Notes: generated from the sequence alone by a model not told the origin. A stretch of 64,000 nucleotides of DNA from Shewanella nanhaiensis (GCF_019457885.1 NZ_JAHZST010000001.1:248001-312000); one strand, 5' to 3'; counted from the stretch's first letter, positions 8,846 through 18,194 are shown. Translations and numbers: made by a program.

Positions 8846-9542
8846 GCTGAAATTTAGACGACAAGCCTATGGAGATCCAAACAATCAAGATCCCGACTTT
8901 TTAGCAGAGATGCACAGCTCTGCAGAGAAGGAAGCTTTTGTTAATGATCTAAAAATGATGGACAGTAAAATAGAGCGAGCGTTAGACATTGATGTCCCTG
9001 ATGATCTCGCTGCAAAACTGCTGCTCAATCAACAGCTTCATCAGCATCAGCAACAGCGAAAGCGTTCTGGCTTTACCTTGGCCTTAGTCGCTTCGGTAGC
9101 ATTTATCGCTGGGATCAGTTTTACCCTATTAAGAATGGCACCAGTCGATCTCGGTCAACATGCGCTTGCCCATGTTTACCATGAGACGAAGGCACTTCAA
9201 GCTGACGACAATGTCCAGTTTTCCGATGTTAATTTCCAGCTCGCCTCATTAGGTACCTTCGGAGATTCGAAATTTACACAGCAACCCGGAAAAGTCTATT
9301 ACAGCACCTTCTGTGATTTTCAGGGTGTGCAAAGCCTGCACCTCGTCATGCAGGGAGAGCACAGTAAAGTCACTCTCTTTATTGTTCCCCTTGAGAATCG
9401 TATGGTACTTGAGGAAGCTTTTGCCGATAACAAGTACAAAGGTAATGGGTTCGTGACCGATAATGCCTATATGCTACTCGTCGGCGAAACCAGTGAAGAT
9501 GTTAACTTTGTCAAAAAAGAGGTTGAACAAACCTTTATCTAA
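8838..9542 (+). CDS. DUF3379 protein, probable membrane anti-sigma partner
   Basis: This 234-residue protein has a cytoplasmic N-terminal part of about 75 residues, one transmembrane helix (about 77-97, GFTLALVASVAFIAGISF) and an extracytoplasmic C-terminal domain. The N-terminal segment has no HxxxCxxC zinc motif, so it is not a ZAS-type anti-sigma factor. The overlap with the sigma gene, the topology and the DUF3379 family's habitual sigma neighbour make an anti-sigma role likely, but it is inferred. A strong hairpin follows the stop codon. Confidence 0.8.
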   Translation: MDELKFRRQAYGDPNNQDPDFLAEMHSSAEKEAFVNDLKMMDSKIERALDIDVPDDLAAKLLLNQQLHQHQQQRKRSGFTLALVASVAFIAGISFTLLRMAPVDLGQHALAHVYHETKALQADDNVQFSDVNFQLASLGTFGDSKFTQQPGKVYYSTFCDFQGVQSLHLVMQGEHSKVTLFIVPLENRMVLEEAFADNKYKGNGFVTDNAYMLLVGETSEDVNFVKKEVEQTFI

Positions 9543-9547
9543 TACTA

Positions 9548-9580
9548 AAGACCTGTCTCCTTCCGAGACAGGTCTTACCA
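9548..9580 (+). terminator. Terminator after the sigma/DUF3379 pair
   Basis: A perfect 12-base stem (AAGACCTGTCTC with GAGACAGGTCTT) encloses a 5-base loop just after the stop codon. The T run is short, but the stem is strong. Confidence 0.7.
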
Positions 9581-9667
9581 CAAACAAGAGCTAGCTCACA
9601 TTTCATATCCTTATTGGGCTTCACCTCAAACATCTGCTAGCATGTCGACCACATTTTAAAAATAACA

Positions 9668-11134
9668 ATGAATGGCAATAGCATGAGCATTGAATTACCA
9701 GTCTTAATTACTTTTATCGGCTACCTCTCCTTAATGATGGGAATAGGACTTTGGGCCTACAAAGCCACTGATTCAGTTGACGACTATATTTTGGGCGGCA
9801 GGGGCATGGGCCCAGCAGTCACGGCTTTAAGTGTTGGTGCATCCGACATGTCAGGTTGGTTATTACTCGGTCTGCCCGGGGCCGTTTACCTTGGCGGTTT
9901 AGGAGAAGCATGGATTGGGATAGGCTTAGTATTTGGTGCTTGGTTAAACTGGCTATTTGTTGCTAAACGCCTGCGCGTCTATACCGAATTTACCGATAAT
10001 GCACTTACCCTCCCCGACTTCTTTGAAAAACGTTTTGAAGATAACAAAGGGTTACTAAAGCTTGTTTCAGCCATCACTATTTTAGTATTTTTCACCTTCT
10101 ATGCCTCATCAGGTATGGTAGGTGGTGCCATACTGTTTGAAAAAGTGTTCGGCTTAGATTACACCTTAGCCCTCATCATCGGCTCAACCATCATCGTGGC
10201 ATACACCTTTGTTGGCGGCTTCTTTGCCGTAAGCTGGACAGATTTTTTTCAAGGCTGTTTAATGTTAGTCGCGCTACTTATCGTTCCAGTCGCTATCTTT
10301 TCTCAACCTGAAACACAAAACGGATTGGATACTTTAGATCCTTCCATGTTGGCGCTGTTTCATGAAAACACCACCTTTATCGGGCTTATCTCTTTATTAG
10401 CATGGGGACTGGGCTACTTTGGTCAGCCTCACATTCTTTCACGTTTTATGGCTATCAATAGCCCTAGTGATATTAAAGTATCTCGTCGTATCGCCATGAG
10501 CTGGATGTTAGTCGCGCTTATTGGTGCACTGGCGACCGGCATTGCTGGTAGTTTGTACTTTGCCAGCGAGCCGCTAGCAAATCCTGAGACCGTCTTCATC
10601 CACTTAGCCCATGCAGCATTCAACCCTTGGATTGGCGGCCTGTTAATTGCGGCAATACTCTCTGCGATTATGAGCACAATTGACTCTCAGCTTTTGGTTT
10701 GCTCAAGTGTGATCACCGAAGATTTCTACAAAAAGTGGCTACGTCCAGAAGCAAGCAGTAAAGAGTTGATGCTAGTGGGGCGTATTGGTGTCCTTGTTAT
10801 TGCGGTTATTGCTGGCATCGTAGCCCTAAACCCAGAGAGTAGTGTACTTGGGTTGGTCAGCTACGCTTGGGCTGGTTTCGGTGCAGCATTTGGCCCTGTT
10901 GTACTACTAGCACTGTTTTGGAAGGATTATAGCCGTAACGGGGCTATCGCAACTATCTTAGTTGGGGCGATCACCGTTGTTGTTTGGAAGCAGTTATCCG
11001 GCGGAATCTTTGATCTTTATGAGATACTGCCCGGCTTTATATTTGCCACGCTTATCGGTGTGATTGTGAGCCGAGCCTCAGCTCCTTCAGATGCGATAAA
11101 AGAGCAATTTAGAGTATTTACTTCAAAACTTTAA
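9668..11134 (+). CDS. putP: Sodium/proline symporter PutP
   Basis: This inner-membrane sodium:solute symporter (SSS family) imports proline with Na+. It has some thirteen hydrophobic segments. The N-terminal region is nearly the E. coli PutP signature, with DDYILGGRGMGPAVTALS and then GASDMSGWLLLGLPGAVYL. Its 488 residues compare with 502 in E. coli. The first ATG gives MNGNSMSIEL, but the ATG five codons later (MSIELPVL) matches the family start better; neither has a clear Shine-Dalgarno. putA is not adjacent. Substrate assignment to proline is likely but rests on family resemblance. Confidence 0.9.
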   Translation: MNGNSMSIELPVLITFIGYLSLMMGIGLWAYKATDSVDDYILGGRGMGPAVTALSVGASDMSGWLLLGLPGAVYLGGLGEAWIGIGLVFGAWLNWLFVAKRLRVYTEFTDNALTLPDFFEKRFEDNKGLLKLVSAITILVFFTFYASSGMVGGAILFEKVFGLDYTLALIIGSTIIVAYTFVGGFFAVSWTDFFQGCLMLVALLIVPVAIFSQPETQNGLDTLDPSMLALFHENTTFIGLISLLAWGLGYFGQPHILSRFMAINSPSDIKVSRRIAMSWMLVALIGALATGIAGSLYFASEPLANPETVFIHLAHAAFNPWIGGLLIAAILSAIMSTIDSQLLVCSSVITEDFYKKWLRPEASSKELMLVGRIGVLVIAVIAGIVALNPESSVLGLVSYAWAGFGAAFGPVVLLALFWKDYSRNGAIATILVGAITVVVWKQLSGGIFDLYEILPGFIFATLIGVIVSRASAPSDAIKEQFRVFTSKL

Positions 11135-11146
11135 ATAGTAAAAATA

Positions 11147-11169
11147 GGGGTTTGAAAGACTCAAACCCC
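11147..11169. terminator. Hairpin after putP
   Basis: A 9-base stem GGGGTTTGA / TCAAACCCC with a 5-base loop lies 13 bp past the putP stop. An A-rich stretch precedes it, and no clear T run follows on the plus strand. Confidence 0.5.
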
Positions 11170-11365
11170 ACTTTAGCTTACATGTGTACACTGAAAATCA
11201 CATTTATTTTTCAAGCTTAGCTTCACAAGGTGTTAACCTTTGTAAAAACACGCTCAAACCCCTAACCTTACTATAGATAAGCCCTTCAGCCATACATTAA
11301 AACTCCCCCTTCAACCTTCCTGTTTTTATCCTTTAGAAATTAACAAAAACACAACTTGAAAACCC

Positions 11366-11382
11366 ATCTGGTCGGAGTTGTT
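11366..11382. promoter_or_regulatory. FadR-like operator upstream of fadL
   Basis: ATCTGGTCGGAGTTGTT matches the FadR consensus AACTGGTCNGACCAGTT well in its left half (CTGGTCGGA) and less well in the right. It lies about 110 bp upstream of fadL, the gene for the outer membrane fatty acid channel that FadR controls in E. coli. Apart from this site and the putP hairpin, the 357 bp gap shows only AT-rich DNA. Confidence 0.55.
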
Positions 11383-11491
11383 GGCATTCAAAACCATCCC
11401 TACTATGCACAGGTCTAATAAATGGACTTCACATTGAGCTAATGTCATACCGGCACTCAATCAAAAGTGAAGCCGTAAATAATCGAGAATT

Positions 11492-12817
11492 ATGATGAAG
11501 TATTTTAACAAGACAATACTAGCTGTAGCGGTAACACTTGCCAGTTCACAAGCAATGGCAGCAGGTTTTCAACTTAACAGTCAATCAGCAACAGGCCTTG
11601 GCCGAGCTTTTGCCGGCGATGCAGTGATTGCTGATAATGCGTCAGTACTATCGCGCAACCCTGCAGCAATGGCTCTGTTTGACGAAAAATCATTATCTGT
11701 TGGCGCGGCGTATGCCGACTTAGACGTCAATATCTCTGACGTGTCGACGCCACTAGGAAATTACGGTAGTGCTGAAGGCGTGGCAGAAAGCAAGCTTATC
11801 CCTAACTTCTACTACATCCAACCTATTAACGATAAATGGGCATTTGGTGTAGCGGGCTTTAGTAATTTTGGTACTGGTACAGATTTAACTAGCCTTGCTA
11901 ATAGCAATCCAAAGATGGACAACGGCGCGGTTGTCCCTGCACCAGCACCGGTTGATCTATTGGGTAACACTGAAATTGTGACCATGAATTTCAACGCAAG
12001 TTTATCTTACCGCTTCAATGAACATTTCAGTGTTGGTGCTGGTGTCGATATCATTTACGGTGAGGGTAACTTAAGCCGTGAGGGTAACCTTCCGTTCGGC
12101 GATAACGGCAGCATGGTGCCAGTTTCTTTAGTCGATGTAGAAGCTGATGGTATCGCATTTGGTGGTATTCTTGGTGCCGTTTACGAGTTTAACGCCGACC
12201 ATCGTTTAGGCATGAGCTACCGTTTCAGCCCTGAGTTTAAAGCGACTGGCGATGTGAACATGACGCAACCAGGTGTTGGTACCATCGCATTTGATGAGAT
12301 CAACATTCCAATGCCAGATATCTTCCAAGTTGCTGGTTTTCATCAGCTAACTGAAAAGTTCGCATTACACTATACAGCCCAGCTTACCACATGGGGTGAT
12401 TTCCATGAGATCACAGTCACCGATGGTCAGCTAGCAAATGGCACAGCTGCCGGTGATGCTGTACTTAAACAGTACGCTTGGAAAGACTCTTGGTTATTCA
12501 GTGTTGGCGGTACGTACACAATCAACGAAAACTGGAAAGTGCGCGCAGGTTACATGCATGATCAAGGGGTTGTTGGTGACGTAAGCTCATTATCTATCCC
12601 TGATTCAGATCGTAACTGGTACACAGCAGGTGTCAGTTATAATCTAAGCACACAATCGACTATCGATATGGGTATCGCCTTTGTTCGCGGTGAAGATGTC
12701 CATGTTACCGAAAATAGTTCAGTTATCGGTGCAATCCCAGGTTTAAATGGTGATGTGACAGCTTATACTCGCTCTGATGCTATTTACTACTCAGTGCAGT
12801 ACAGCTACCAGTTCTAA
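11492..12817 (+). CDS. fadL: FadL-family outer membrane long-chain fatty acid transporter
   Basis: This is a 14-stranded outer membrane beta barrel that takes up long-chain fatty acids. A signal peptide (about residues 1-23, ending AMA) is followed by AGFQLNSQSATGLGRAFAG, the FadL N-terminal plug signature, and then the NPAAM segment. The protein ends in an aromatic residue (YSYQF), typical of outer membrane barrels. The 441 residues match E. coli FadL in length. It works upstream of the FadI/J pathway encoded at the left edge, and both carry FadR-like sites. A strong terminator follows. Confidence 0.93.
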   Translation: MMKYFNKTILAVAVTLASSQAMAAGFQLNSQSATGLGRAFAGDAVIADNASVLSRNPAAMALFDEKSLSVGAAYADLDVNISDVSTPLGNYGSAEGVAESKLIPNFYYIQPINDKWAFGVAGFSNFGTGTDLTSLANSNPKMDNGAVVPAPAPVDLLGNTEIVTMNFNASLSYRFNEHFSVGAGVDIIYGEGNLSREGNLPFGDNGSMVPVSLVDVEADGIAFGGILGAVYEFNADHRLGMSYRFSPEFKATGDVNMTQPGVGTIAFDEINIPMPDIFQVAGFHQLTEKFALHYTAQLTTWGDFHEITVTDGQLANGTAAGDAVLKQYAWKDSWLFSVGGTYTINENWKVRAGYMHDQGVVGDVSSLSIPDSDRNWYTAGVSYNLSTQSTIDMGIAFVRGEDVHVTENSSVIGAIPGLNGDVTAYTRSDAIYYSVQYSYQF

Positions 12818-12833
12818 ACGATACGACTCATTG

Positions 12834-12862
12834 AAAAAGCCGCACTTTTGTGCGGCTTTTTT
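12834..12862 (+). terminator. Rho-independent terminator of fadL
   Basis: GCCGCAC / GTGCGGC stem with a TTTT loop, followed by six T and preceded by AAAAA: a textbook intrinsic terminator. Confidence 0.9.
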
Positions 12863-12922
12863 GTGCATTTCGAGTAAATTATATATAGTTAATAGACCCT
12901 TTCTATTAGCTAGGTATTTAAG

Positions 12923-13309
12923 ATGGCCAAAGTCATAGGGCTCGGAGGGATACTCTTTAAAAGCAGCAACCCCAAAGCATTAGCTCATTGGTATCAGAAA
13001 CACCTGCAGCTCCCAGTCGAGTCTTGGGGCGGAGCGGCCTTCTACCTCGACAAACTCTCTCATTATGCTCGAAGTGGTTACAGCATATGGTCTCCTATGG
13101 AGAGCGACAGCGAATACCTTAACCCTTCACAATCCTCCTTTATGATAAATCTAGTTGTCGATGATCTCACAGAAGCGTTAGCTCAAGTTCAAGCTGGAGG
13201 CTGCGAGGTACTGGAAATATCAGAGCCATCTGAGTTTGGCCGTTTCGGCTGGTTTATCGATCCAGATGGCAATAAAGTCGAATTATGGCAACCTAATATC
13301 TCCCCTTGA
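12923..13309 (+). CDS. VOC/glyoxalase superfamily protein
   Basis: This 128-residue protein has the two-module vicinal-oxygen-chelate fold. The first module begins FKSSNPKALAHWYQKHLQLP. The second ends with the family's characteristic FGRFGWFIDPDGNKVELWQP segment, in which the glutamate is a usual metal ligand. Such small proteins may be glyoxalase-like enzymes, dioxygenases or antibiotic-binding proteins, and the substrate cannot be told here. The gene stands alone between fadL and the SIMPL gene. Confidence 0.82.
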   Translation: MAKVIGLGGILFKSSNPKALAHWYQKHLQLPVESWGGAAFYLDKLSHYARSGYSIWSPMESDSEYLNPSQSSFMINLVVDDLTEALAQVQAGGCEVLEISEPSEFGRFGWFIDPDGNKVELWQPNISP

Positions 13310-13389
13310 AAATAGTATTAATTACCATAGATCTCCCCCCGTAAAAGGGTATTATATTGGTATAATCCAATCACCTTATACGGAATACT

Positions 13390-14106
13390 ATGTTGAAAAA
13401 TAACACTTTAGCAGCCTTTGTCCTTGGTGGGTTACTAAGTATTGGGCTAGTGCTCTCAGCCCAAGGAATAGGTGACAGCTTAATAAAAATGAAATCCATG
13501 GAGCGCACTGTCACCGTTAAGGGGCTGGCAGAGAAAGAGGTTAAAGCCAATATCGCCATCTGGCCAATACGTTTTACCGAGGTCGATAATGATCTCAATG
13601 CTTTATATGCTTCAGTGCAGGATAAGACAGATAAAGTGGTCGGCTTCCTGACTGCTCAAGGGTTTACCTCTGATGAGATCTCAACCTCACTGCCCTCTAT
13701 TGAGGACAGACAAGCTCAAGGTTATGTAGACCCCAATGTAAAGTATCGATATGCCGCGAAAGTGACTATCTCTTTATATACTAAGCGAGTTGATCTGCTC
13801 CTCAGTAGTCAAAAGAGCATGCTGGATCTTACCAAGGAGGGAATTGCCATCTCCAATCAGGACTATAATAGCCGCACAGAGTTTCTGTTTACTGAGCTCA
13901 ACGAGGTCAAGCCTGATATGGTTCAATCTGCCACACAAAATGCAAGAGAGGTGGCCACTAAATTTGCCAGTGACTCTGACTCCAAACTGGGAAAAATCAA
14001 ACAAGCCAGTCAAGGCCAGTTCAGTATCTCAGATAGAGACAGCAATACTCCCTATATTAAACGAGTGCGTATTGTCTCTACACTGACCTATTACTTAGAC
14101 GATTAG
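13390..14106 (+). CDS. SIMPL (DUF541) domain protein
   Basis: This 238-residue protein has an N-terminal hydrophobic signal or anchor (about residues 7-24, LAAFVLGGLLSIGLVLSA) and then a DUF541/SIMPL domain (from about 38, VTVKGLAEKEVKANIAIWPI). Members of this family (E. coli YggE-like) are periplasmic or membrane-attached and linked to oxidative stress, but no biochemical activity is settled. A sigma-70-like TATAAT is visible in the upstream stretch TTGGTATAATCCAAT. The gene is monocistronic, with an inverted repeat right behind the stop. Confidence 0.85.
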   Translation: MLKNNTLAAFVLGGLLSIGLVLSAQGIGDSLIKMKSMERTVTVKGLAEKEVKANIAIWPIRFTEVDNDLNALYASVQDKTDKVVGFLTAQGFTSDEISTSLPSIEDRQAQGYVDPNVKYRYAAKVTISLYTKRVDLLLSSQKSMLDLTKEGIAISNQDYNSRTEFLFTELNEVKPDMVQSATQNAREVATKFASDSDSKLGKIKQASQGQFSISDRDSNTPYIKRVRIVSTLTYYLDD

Positions 14107-14150
14107 ATGCCACGACGACTGAATGAAGTAAGATTAGTTGTCTGTGGCAT
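14107..14150. terminator. Inverted repeat after the SIMPL gene
   Basis: ATGCCACGACGACT can pair with AGTTGTCTGTGGCAT with a single-base bulge and G-T wobbles, around a 15-base loop, starting at the base after the stop codon. There is no T run, so it may protect the 3' end or terminate weakly. Confidence 0.4.
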
Positions 14151-14306
14151 ATCAAAGTAAAACCCTATGCCAGAAGCAGTAAAAAATAAACCACTCTATA
14201 TTAATAAGTTACCTTCTCTAATATTGATTTATTCTGCGACACAAGTTCATTTACCCTACCCCATACTGCGGCTATACTGATGAAAACAAAATAAAGGTAT
14301 CAAACC

Positions 14307-14693
14307 ATGAATATAATCAATAAAGCCTTTAAGGCACCAAGTTATTTCATTGCCACGCTATTACTCTTGTTATCAATCAGTCAAAGCGCATTAGCAGCAG
14401 ACAAAAATCCTCAGACAGCTTGGAGTAAAATAGATACAGGCGCTCTAATTGTAGATGTGCGCACAGCGCAAGAGTTTGCAAGTGGACACTTAGACAACGC
14501 CATTAATATCCCGTTCGAAACCATTTCTGAAGGGCTTAATAAGCTCAATATTGATAAAGAGAGAGAGATAGTACTTTATTGCAGAAGTGGACGCCGTAGC
14601 GGCATAGCCAACGATACCTTGATCGAAAAAGGATATACCAACACCTATAATGGTGGTGGCTACAAGATGTTAAACAACCACAAAAAACAATAA
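14307..14693 (+). CDS. Periplasmic rhodanese-domain protein
   Basis: This single-domain rhodanese of 128 residues has a signal peptide (about residues 1-31, ending ALAA), so it acts in the periplasm like E. coli PspE. The active-site loop is CRSGRRSG, with cysteine at residue 92 and the LIVDVRTAQEFASGHL motif upstream at 47-62. Rhodaneses transfer sulfane sulfur, for example from thiosulfate to cyanide or a thiol; the natural acceptor is unknown. The gene is isolated, and a hairpin lies about 35 bp downstream. Confidence 0.88.
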   Translation: MNIINKAFKAPSYFIATLLLLLSISQSALAADKNPQTAWSKIDTGALIVDVRTAQEFASGHLDNAINIPFETISEGLNKLNIDKEREIVLYCRSGRRSGIANDTLIEKGYTNTYNGGGYKMLNNHKKQ

Positions 14694-14728
14694 CCTCCTT
14701 TTGTTAATAAAAAGTAGCACGGTTAATG

Positions 14729-14749
14729 GCCAGCCCAGCAGTGGCTGGC
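14729..14749 (+). terminator. Hairpin after the rhodanese gene
   Basis: Seven-base stem GCCAGCC / GGCTGGC with a 7-base loop and no clear T run. It is a weak candidate. Confidence 0.4.
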
Positions 14750-15258
14750 TACTCAATACATAAAAAATGACCCGATCCAATTAATTATTTATGTTTGAAA
14801 ACTCGTTAATTAAATGTGGTATACGGTAAAAATTGACGCTATATACATAATCTTTTTATTTACATCAATTTCTCACTCGCTTATTACTTTTAGGAATTAC
14901 TTATTCACTTAAAAATAATCACCTTATAATCAATAAACTAGCCTTTACCCTTACTCATATCTCCCTCTTATTTTCAATATAACTAACTTTGTATACAATT
15001 AAATCCTCATTCAACCAAGTCGCATATTAATTCAATTTTAATCCCACTTTCTTTGAATAAAATGCGATTTAAACGCGATATTTATTCACAACTCTCTAAA
15101 CACAATACTCGCAACAAAACCACAAACACGACTAAACATTTATTTTACAAATGTTTCACGCACAGATACATTCACTGTCGAGTAACTTGTTTTTTAGCAT
15201 AAAGTCTAAAAAACAAACTAATAATAATGATTAATACTAATTAACATGGAAGGCTTTT
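14750..15258. other. AT-rich leader region of the subtilase gene
   Basis: About 500 bp of strongly AT-rich DNA without a credible reading frame on either strand. It presumably holds the promoter of the secreted protease gene. GGAAGG nine bases before the protease ATG is a good ribosome-binding site. I see no recognised operator. Confidence 0.5.
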
Positions 15259-17682
15259 ATGACAAGTACCAAACCTACGGCTGTGGCGCTAAGCTTATCA
15301 GCATTAGCGATGGCAATCTCTGCCAGTGTAACTGCTGCTCCCGCCTTTACCCCGGGAGTCCAGTCACTCAACTCAGGTATCGAGCAAGCATCGCCACTGC
15401 CTAAGCGTTATATCGTAAAATTTAGAAATTCAAACGCAGCTGCTAACTTTCAATCTCAATCAAACGAGATGAATGAAGCGCTTTATGAGCCAAGATCGAA
15501 CGAAGTTTTCTCTCATCACAGAGCCATGAACAGTGTTTCTGCAAAAGAGATGAAGCGTATTGGTCGCAGTAACAGCTACACAGCTAAACTTAACTCCAAA
15601 GGTATTCAATCACTTAGATTGCGCCCTGATGTAGAATACGTTGAGGAAGATGTACCAAGAAGATTACTGAGCGAAACCACACCTTGGGGACAAACCTATG
15701 TTGGCGCCACTAGCTTAAGTGACTCACAAGCAGGTAATCGTACCATCTGTATTATTGACTCTGGCTATGACCGTGATCACAGCGATCTCAGTGGTAACAA
15801 CGTCACAGGTACCAATAACTCAGGGACAGGCAACTGGTATGATCCAGGCAATAACAATGCTCACGGTACTCACGTAGCAGGAACCATCGCCGCAATTGCA
15901 AACAATAGTGGTGTTGTTGGCGTTATGCCAAACCAAAATGCCAATATTCACGTGATCAAGGTATTTAATGAATCAGGATGGGGATACTCATCATCACTGG
16001 TTTCTGCCATTGATACCTGTGTCAACAACGGTGCTAATGTCGTTACCATGAGTCTTGGTGGTGCTTCATCAAGCACGACTGAACGTAACGCACTTAATGC
16101 CCACGAAAGTAACGGCGTACTGCTTATTGCAGCAGCGGGTAATGATGGTGATAACACCCATAGCTACCCAGCATCCTATGATGCTGTTATGTCTGTCGCT
16201 GCGGTTGACAGCAACAAAGATCATGCAGCTTTTTCTCAATACACTAACCAGGTTGAGATCTCAGGTCCTGGTGAAGCAATCCTTTCAACTGTCACTGCTG
16301 GCGAAGGACGCCTAGCTGATATCACAGTTGGAGGACAGTCTTACTTTGATCAAGGTGTTGTTCCACATAACCGTTATGTGAAATCAGGTACCAATCACGT
16401 ACCAACACCCGTTATTGGTAACGTTACTGCTGAACTCGCTGAGTGTACAGTATCGGGCACGACATTTAACTGTGGCGATATGAGCAACAAAATTTGTCTT
16501 GTTGAACGTGTTGGTAACCAAGGCGCTACATACCCTGAAATTGATGCAGTGAAAGCATGTAACAGTGCAGGTGCAAGTGGTGTCATTGTTTACAGTAATA
16601 CTGATTTACCAGGTCTACAAAATCCATTCCTTGTTGATACTAACAATGAAGCAGCTCTAGTCTCTGTCTCTGTTGACCGTGCTACTGGTCAGGCTCTTCA
16701 AGGCCAAGTTGGCTCAACAGTTACAGTGGCAAATACAGACAATGAAGATTACGAGTACTATAACGGTACGTCTATGGCGACACCGCATGTTTCAGGTGTA
16801 GCAACGCTAGTTTGGAGCCATCACACTCAATGTAGTGCAGCGCAAATTCGTGCAGCACTTCATGCAACAGCCGAAGATCTAGGCACAGCAGGCCGTGATG
16901 ATAAGACTGGTTACGGTCTTGTCGATGCTGTCGCAGCAAAAGCCTATCTTGATGAGTCATGTGACGGTCCTACCGATCCTGGCACAGGACCTGGTGATAA
17001 CGTACTGGTTAACGGCACAGCAAAAACTAGCCTTGCAGGCGCTAAAGATGCTGAGCTTCACTACTCAATCGACGTACCAGCGGGTGCAACTGACCTAAGC
17101 TTTACCATGAGCGGTGGCACAGGCGATGCCGATCTTTATGTTCAATATGGCGCAGCACCAACAACTGGCAGCTATGATTGTCGTCCATGGAAAAGTGGTA
17201 ACAGCGAATCTTGCCCTATTAGCAATGTTCAAACCGGTACTTACTATGTCATGGTTCAAGGTTACAGTGCATTTAGCGGTGTAAGTCTAGTGGCTAACTA
17301 TACCGAGTCTAACGGCGGTGGAAACCCAGGTGGCGGTGCAGCAAGCTACACCAACAATACTACCTATGCGATCCCTGATAACAAATCAACTGGTATCAGC
17401 AGTGCAATCTCTGCAACGCGCACAGGTGATTCAGGTACTGTATCGGTTGCCGTTGATATTTCACATACCTATATTGGTGATCTGCAAGTAGAACTACACA
17501 GCCCTAGCGGTCAAGTAGCGATACTTCATGATAACACTGGCGGTAGCGCTAACGACATCAACAAAACTTATACTGTTGATATGTCAGGTGTAGAGTCTGC
17601 AGGCCAATGGACACTTAAAGCGGTAGATAGCGCAAGACGTGATACCGGCACAATCAACTCTTGGACACTGACTTTTCAGTAA
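15259..17682 (+). CDS. Secreted subtilisin-like serine protease with PA, PPC and P domains
   Basis: This is an S8-family extracellular protease of 807 residues. In order: signal peptide (about 1-27); inhibitor I9 propeptide (about 47-135, RYIVKFRNSNA onward); and the subtilase domain, with catalytic Asp167 (TICIIDSGYD), His202 (AHGTHVAGT), oxyanion Asn295 (AAAGND) and Ser505 (NGTSMATPHVSG). A PA domain is inserted between Asn295 and Ser505 (about 370-490). A bacterial pre-peptidase C-terminal domain (about 580-682), a Gly/Asn linker, and a proprotein-convertase P domain (about 697-807) follow. The tail domains are normally cleaved or used for secretion through the type II system. It is likely used for extracellular protein degradation. 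Confidence 0.95.
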   Translation: MTSTKPTAVALSLSALAMAISASVTAAPAFTPGVQSLNSGIEQASPLPKRYIVKFRNSNAAANFQSQSNEMNEALYEPRSNEVFSHHRAMNSVSAKEMKRIGRSNSYTAKLNSKGIQSLRLRPDVEYVEEDVPRRLLSETTPWGQTYVGATSLSDSQAGNRTICIIDSGYDRDHSDLSGNNVTGTNNSGTGNWYDPGNNNAHGTHVAGTIAAIANNSGVVGVMPNQNANIHVIKVFNESGWGYSSSLVSAIDTCVNNGANVVTMSLGGASSSTTERNALNAHESNGVLLIAAAGNDGDNTHSYPASYDAVMSVAAVDSNKDHAAFSQYTNQVEISGPGEAILSTVTAGEGRLADITVGGQSYFDQGVVPHNRYVKSGTNHVPTPVIGNVTAELAECTVSGTTFNCGDMSNKICLVERVGNQGATYPEIDAVKACNSAGASGVIVYSNTDLPGLQNPFLVDTNNEAALVSVSVDRATGQALQGQVGSTVTVANTDNEDYEYYNGTSMATPHVSGVATLVWSHHTQCSAAQIRAALHATAEDLGTAGRDDKTGYGLVDAVAAKAYLDESCDGPTDPGTGPGDNVLVNGTAKTSLAGAKDAELHYSIDVPAGATDLSFTMSGGTGDADLYVQYGAAPTTGSYDCRPWKSGNSESCPISNVQTGTYYVMVQGYSAFSGVSLVANYTESNGGGNPGGGAASYTNNTTYAIPDNKSTGISSAISATRTGDSGTVSVAVDISHTYIGDLQVELHSPSGQVAILHDNTGGSANDINKTYTVDMSGVESAGQWTLKAVDSARRDTGTINSWTLTFQ

Positions 17683-17727
17683 GCAATAGTTGAAACCAAG
17701 GTGACTTGGTAACAAAAAGTAAAATTA

Positions 17728-17752
17728 AAGAGGGCGTTTACGCCCTCTTCTT
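17728..17752 (+). terminator. Terminator of the subtilase gene
   Basis: A 10-base stem AAGAGGGCGT / ACGCCCTCTT followed by CTTT; a clear intrinsic terminator. Confidence 0.85.
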
Positions 17753-17810
17753 TATCCCCCACAAGATTTACTGGTATAATTTAGCTAATTTCAGCTGATC
17801 CAGAAAACTC

Positions 17811-18170
17811 ATGACACAAGCAAACAATCCTCTTCACGGTATTAAACTAGAAGCACTACTCACAGATCTGGTCGAACATTATGGTTGGGAAGGGCTCGCG
17901 GATAGAATTGATGTTCGTTGCTTTAAGAATGATCCCAGCATGAAATCTAGCCTTCGATTTCTACGTAAGACGCTATGGGCCAGAGAGAAAGTTGAATACC
18001 TCTATTTGAAGATGAATAAACTGCCACTTCCAGCCAAAAAACCAAGGGAAGATGGCTATCAATCCAGTGATAAAGCACTCCGTAAAGCGGCAAATAAACG
18101 AGCAGAGAACACCACAGACAGCAACAAAAAGGGTGACGGGCAAGTTAATGCCGATATTTGGGGAAGTTAA
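17811..18170 (+). CDS. VF530-family (DUF2132) DNA-binding protein
   Basis: This 119-residue protein begins with the conserved VF530 domain: [20 protein letters not shown], then [19 protein letters not shown], then a segment rich in basic residues ending [13 protein letters not shown]530 proteins are small and described as putative double-stranded-DNA-binding. The C-terminal 45 residues are lysine-rich and low in complexity, and look disordered. The role is unknown. It stands alone and ends at a bidirectional terminator shared with the next, opposing gene. Confidence 0.85.
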   Translation: MTQANNPLHGIKLEALLTDLVEHYGWEGLADRIDVRCFKNDPSMKSSLRFLRKTLWAREKVEYLYLKMNKLPLPAKKPREDGYQSSDKALRKAANKRAENTTDSNKKGDGQVNADIWGS

Positions 18171-18194
18171 TTTTTATACTGATTAGTATAAAAA
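18171..18194. repeat. Short inverted repeat after the VF530 gene
   Basis: TTTTTATACT / AGTATAAAAA are perfect 10-base arms with GATT between. They overlap the left arm of the following terminator, so two alternative hairpins can form. Confidence 0.5.
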
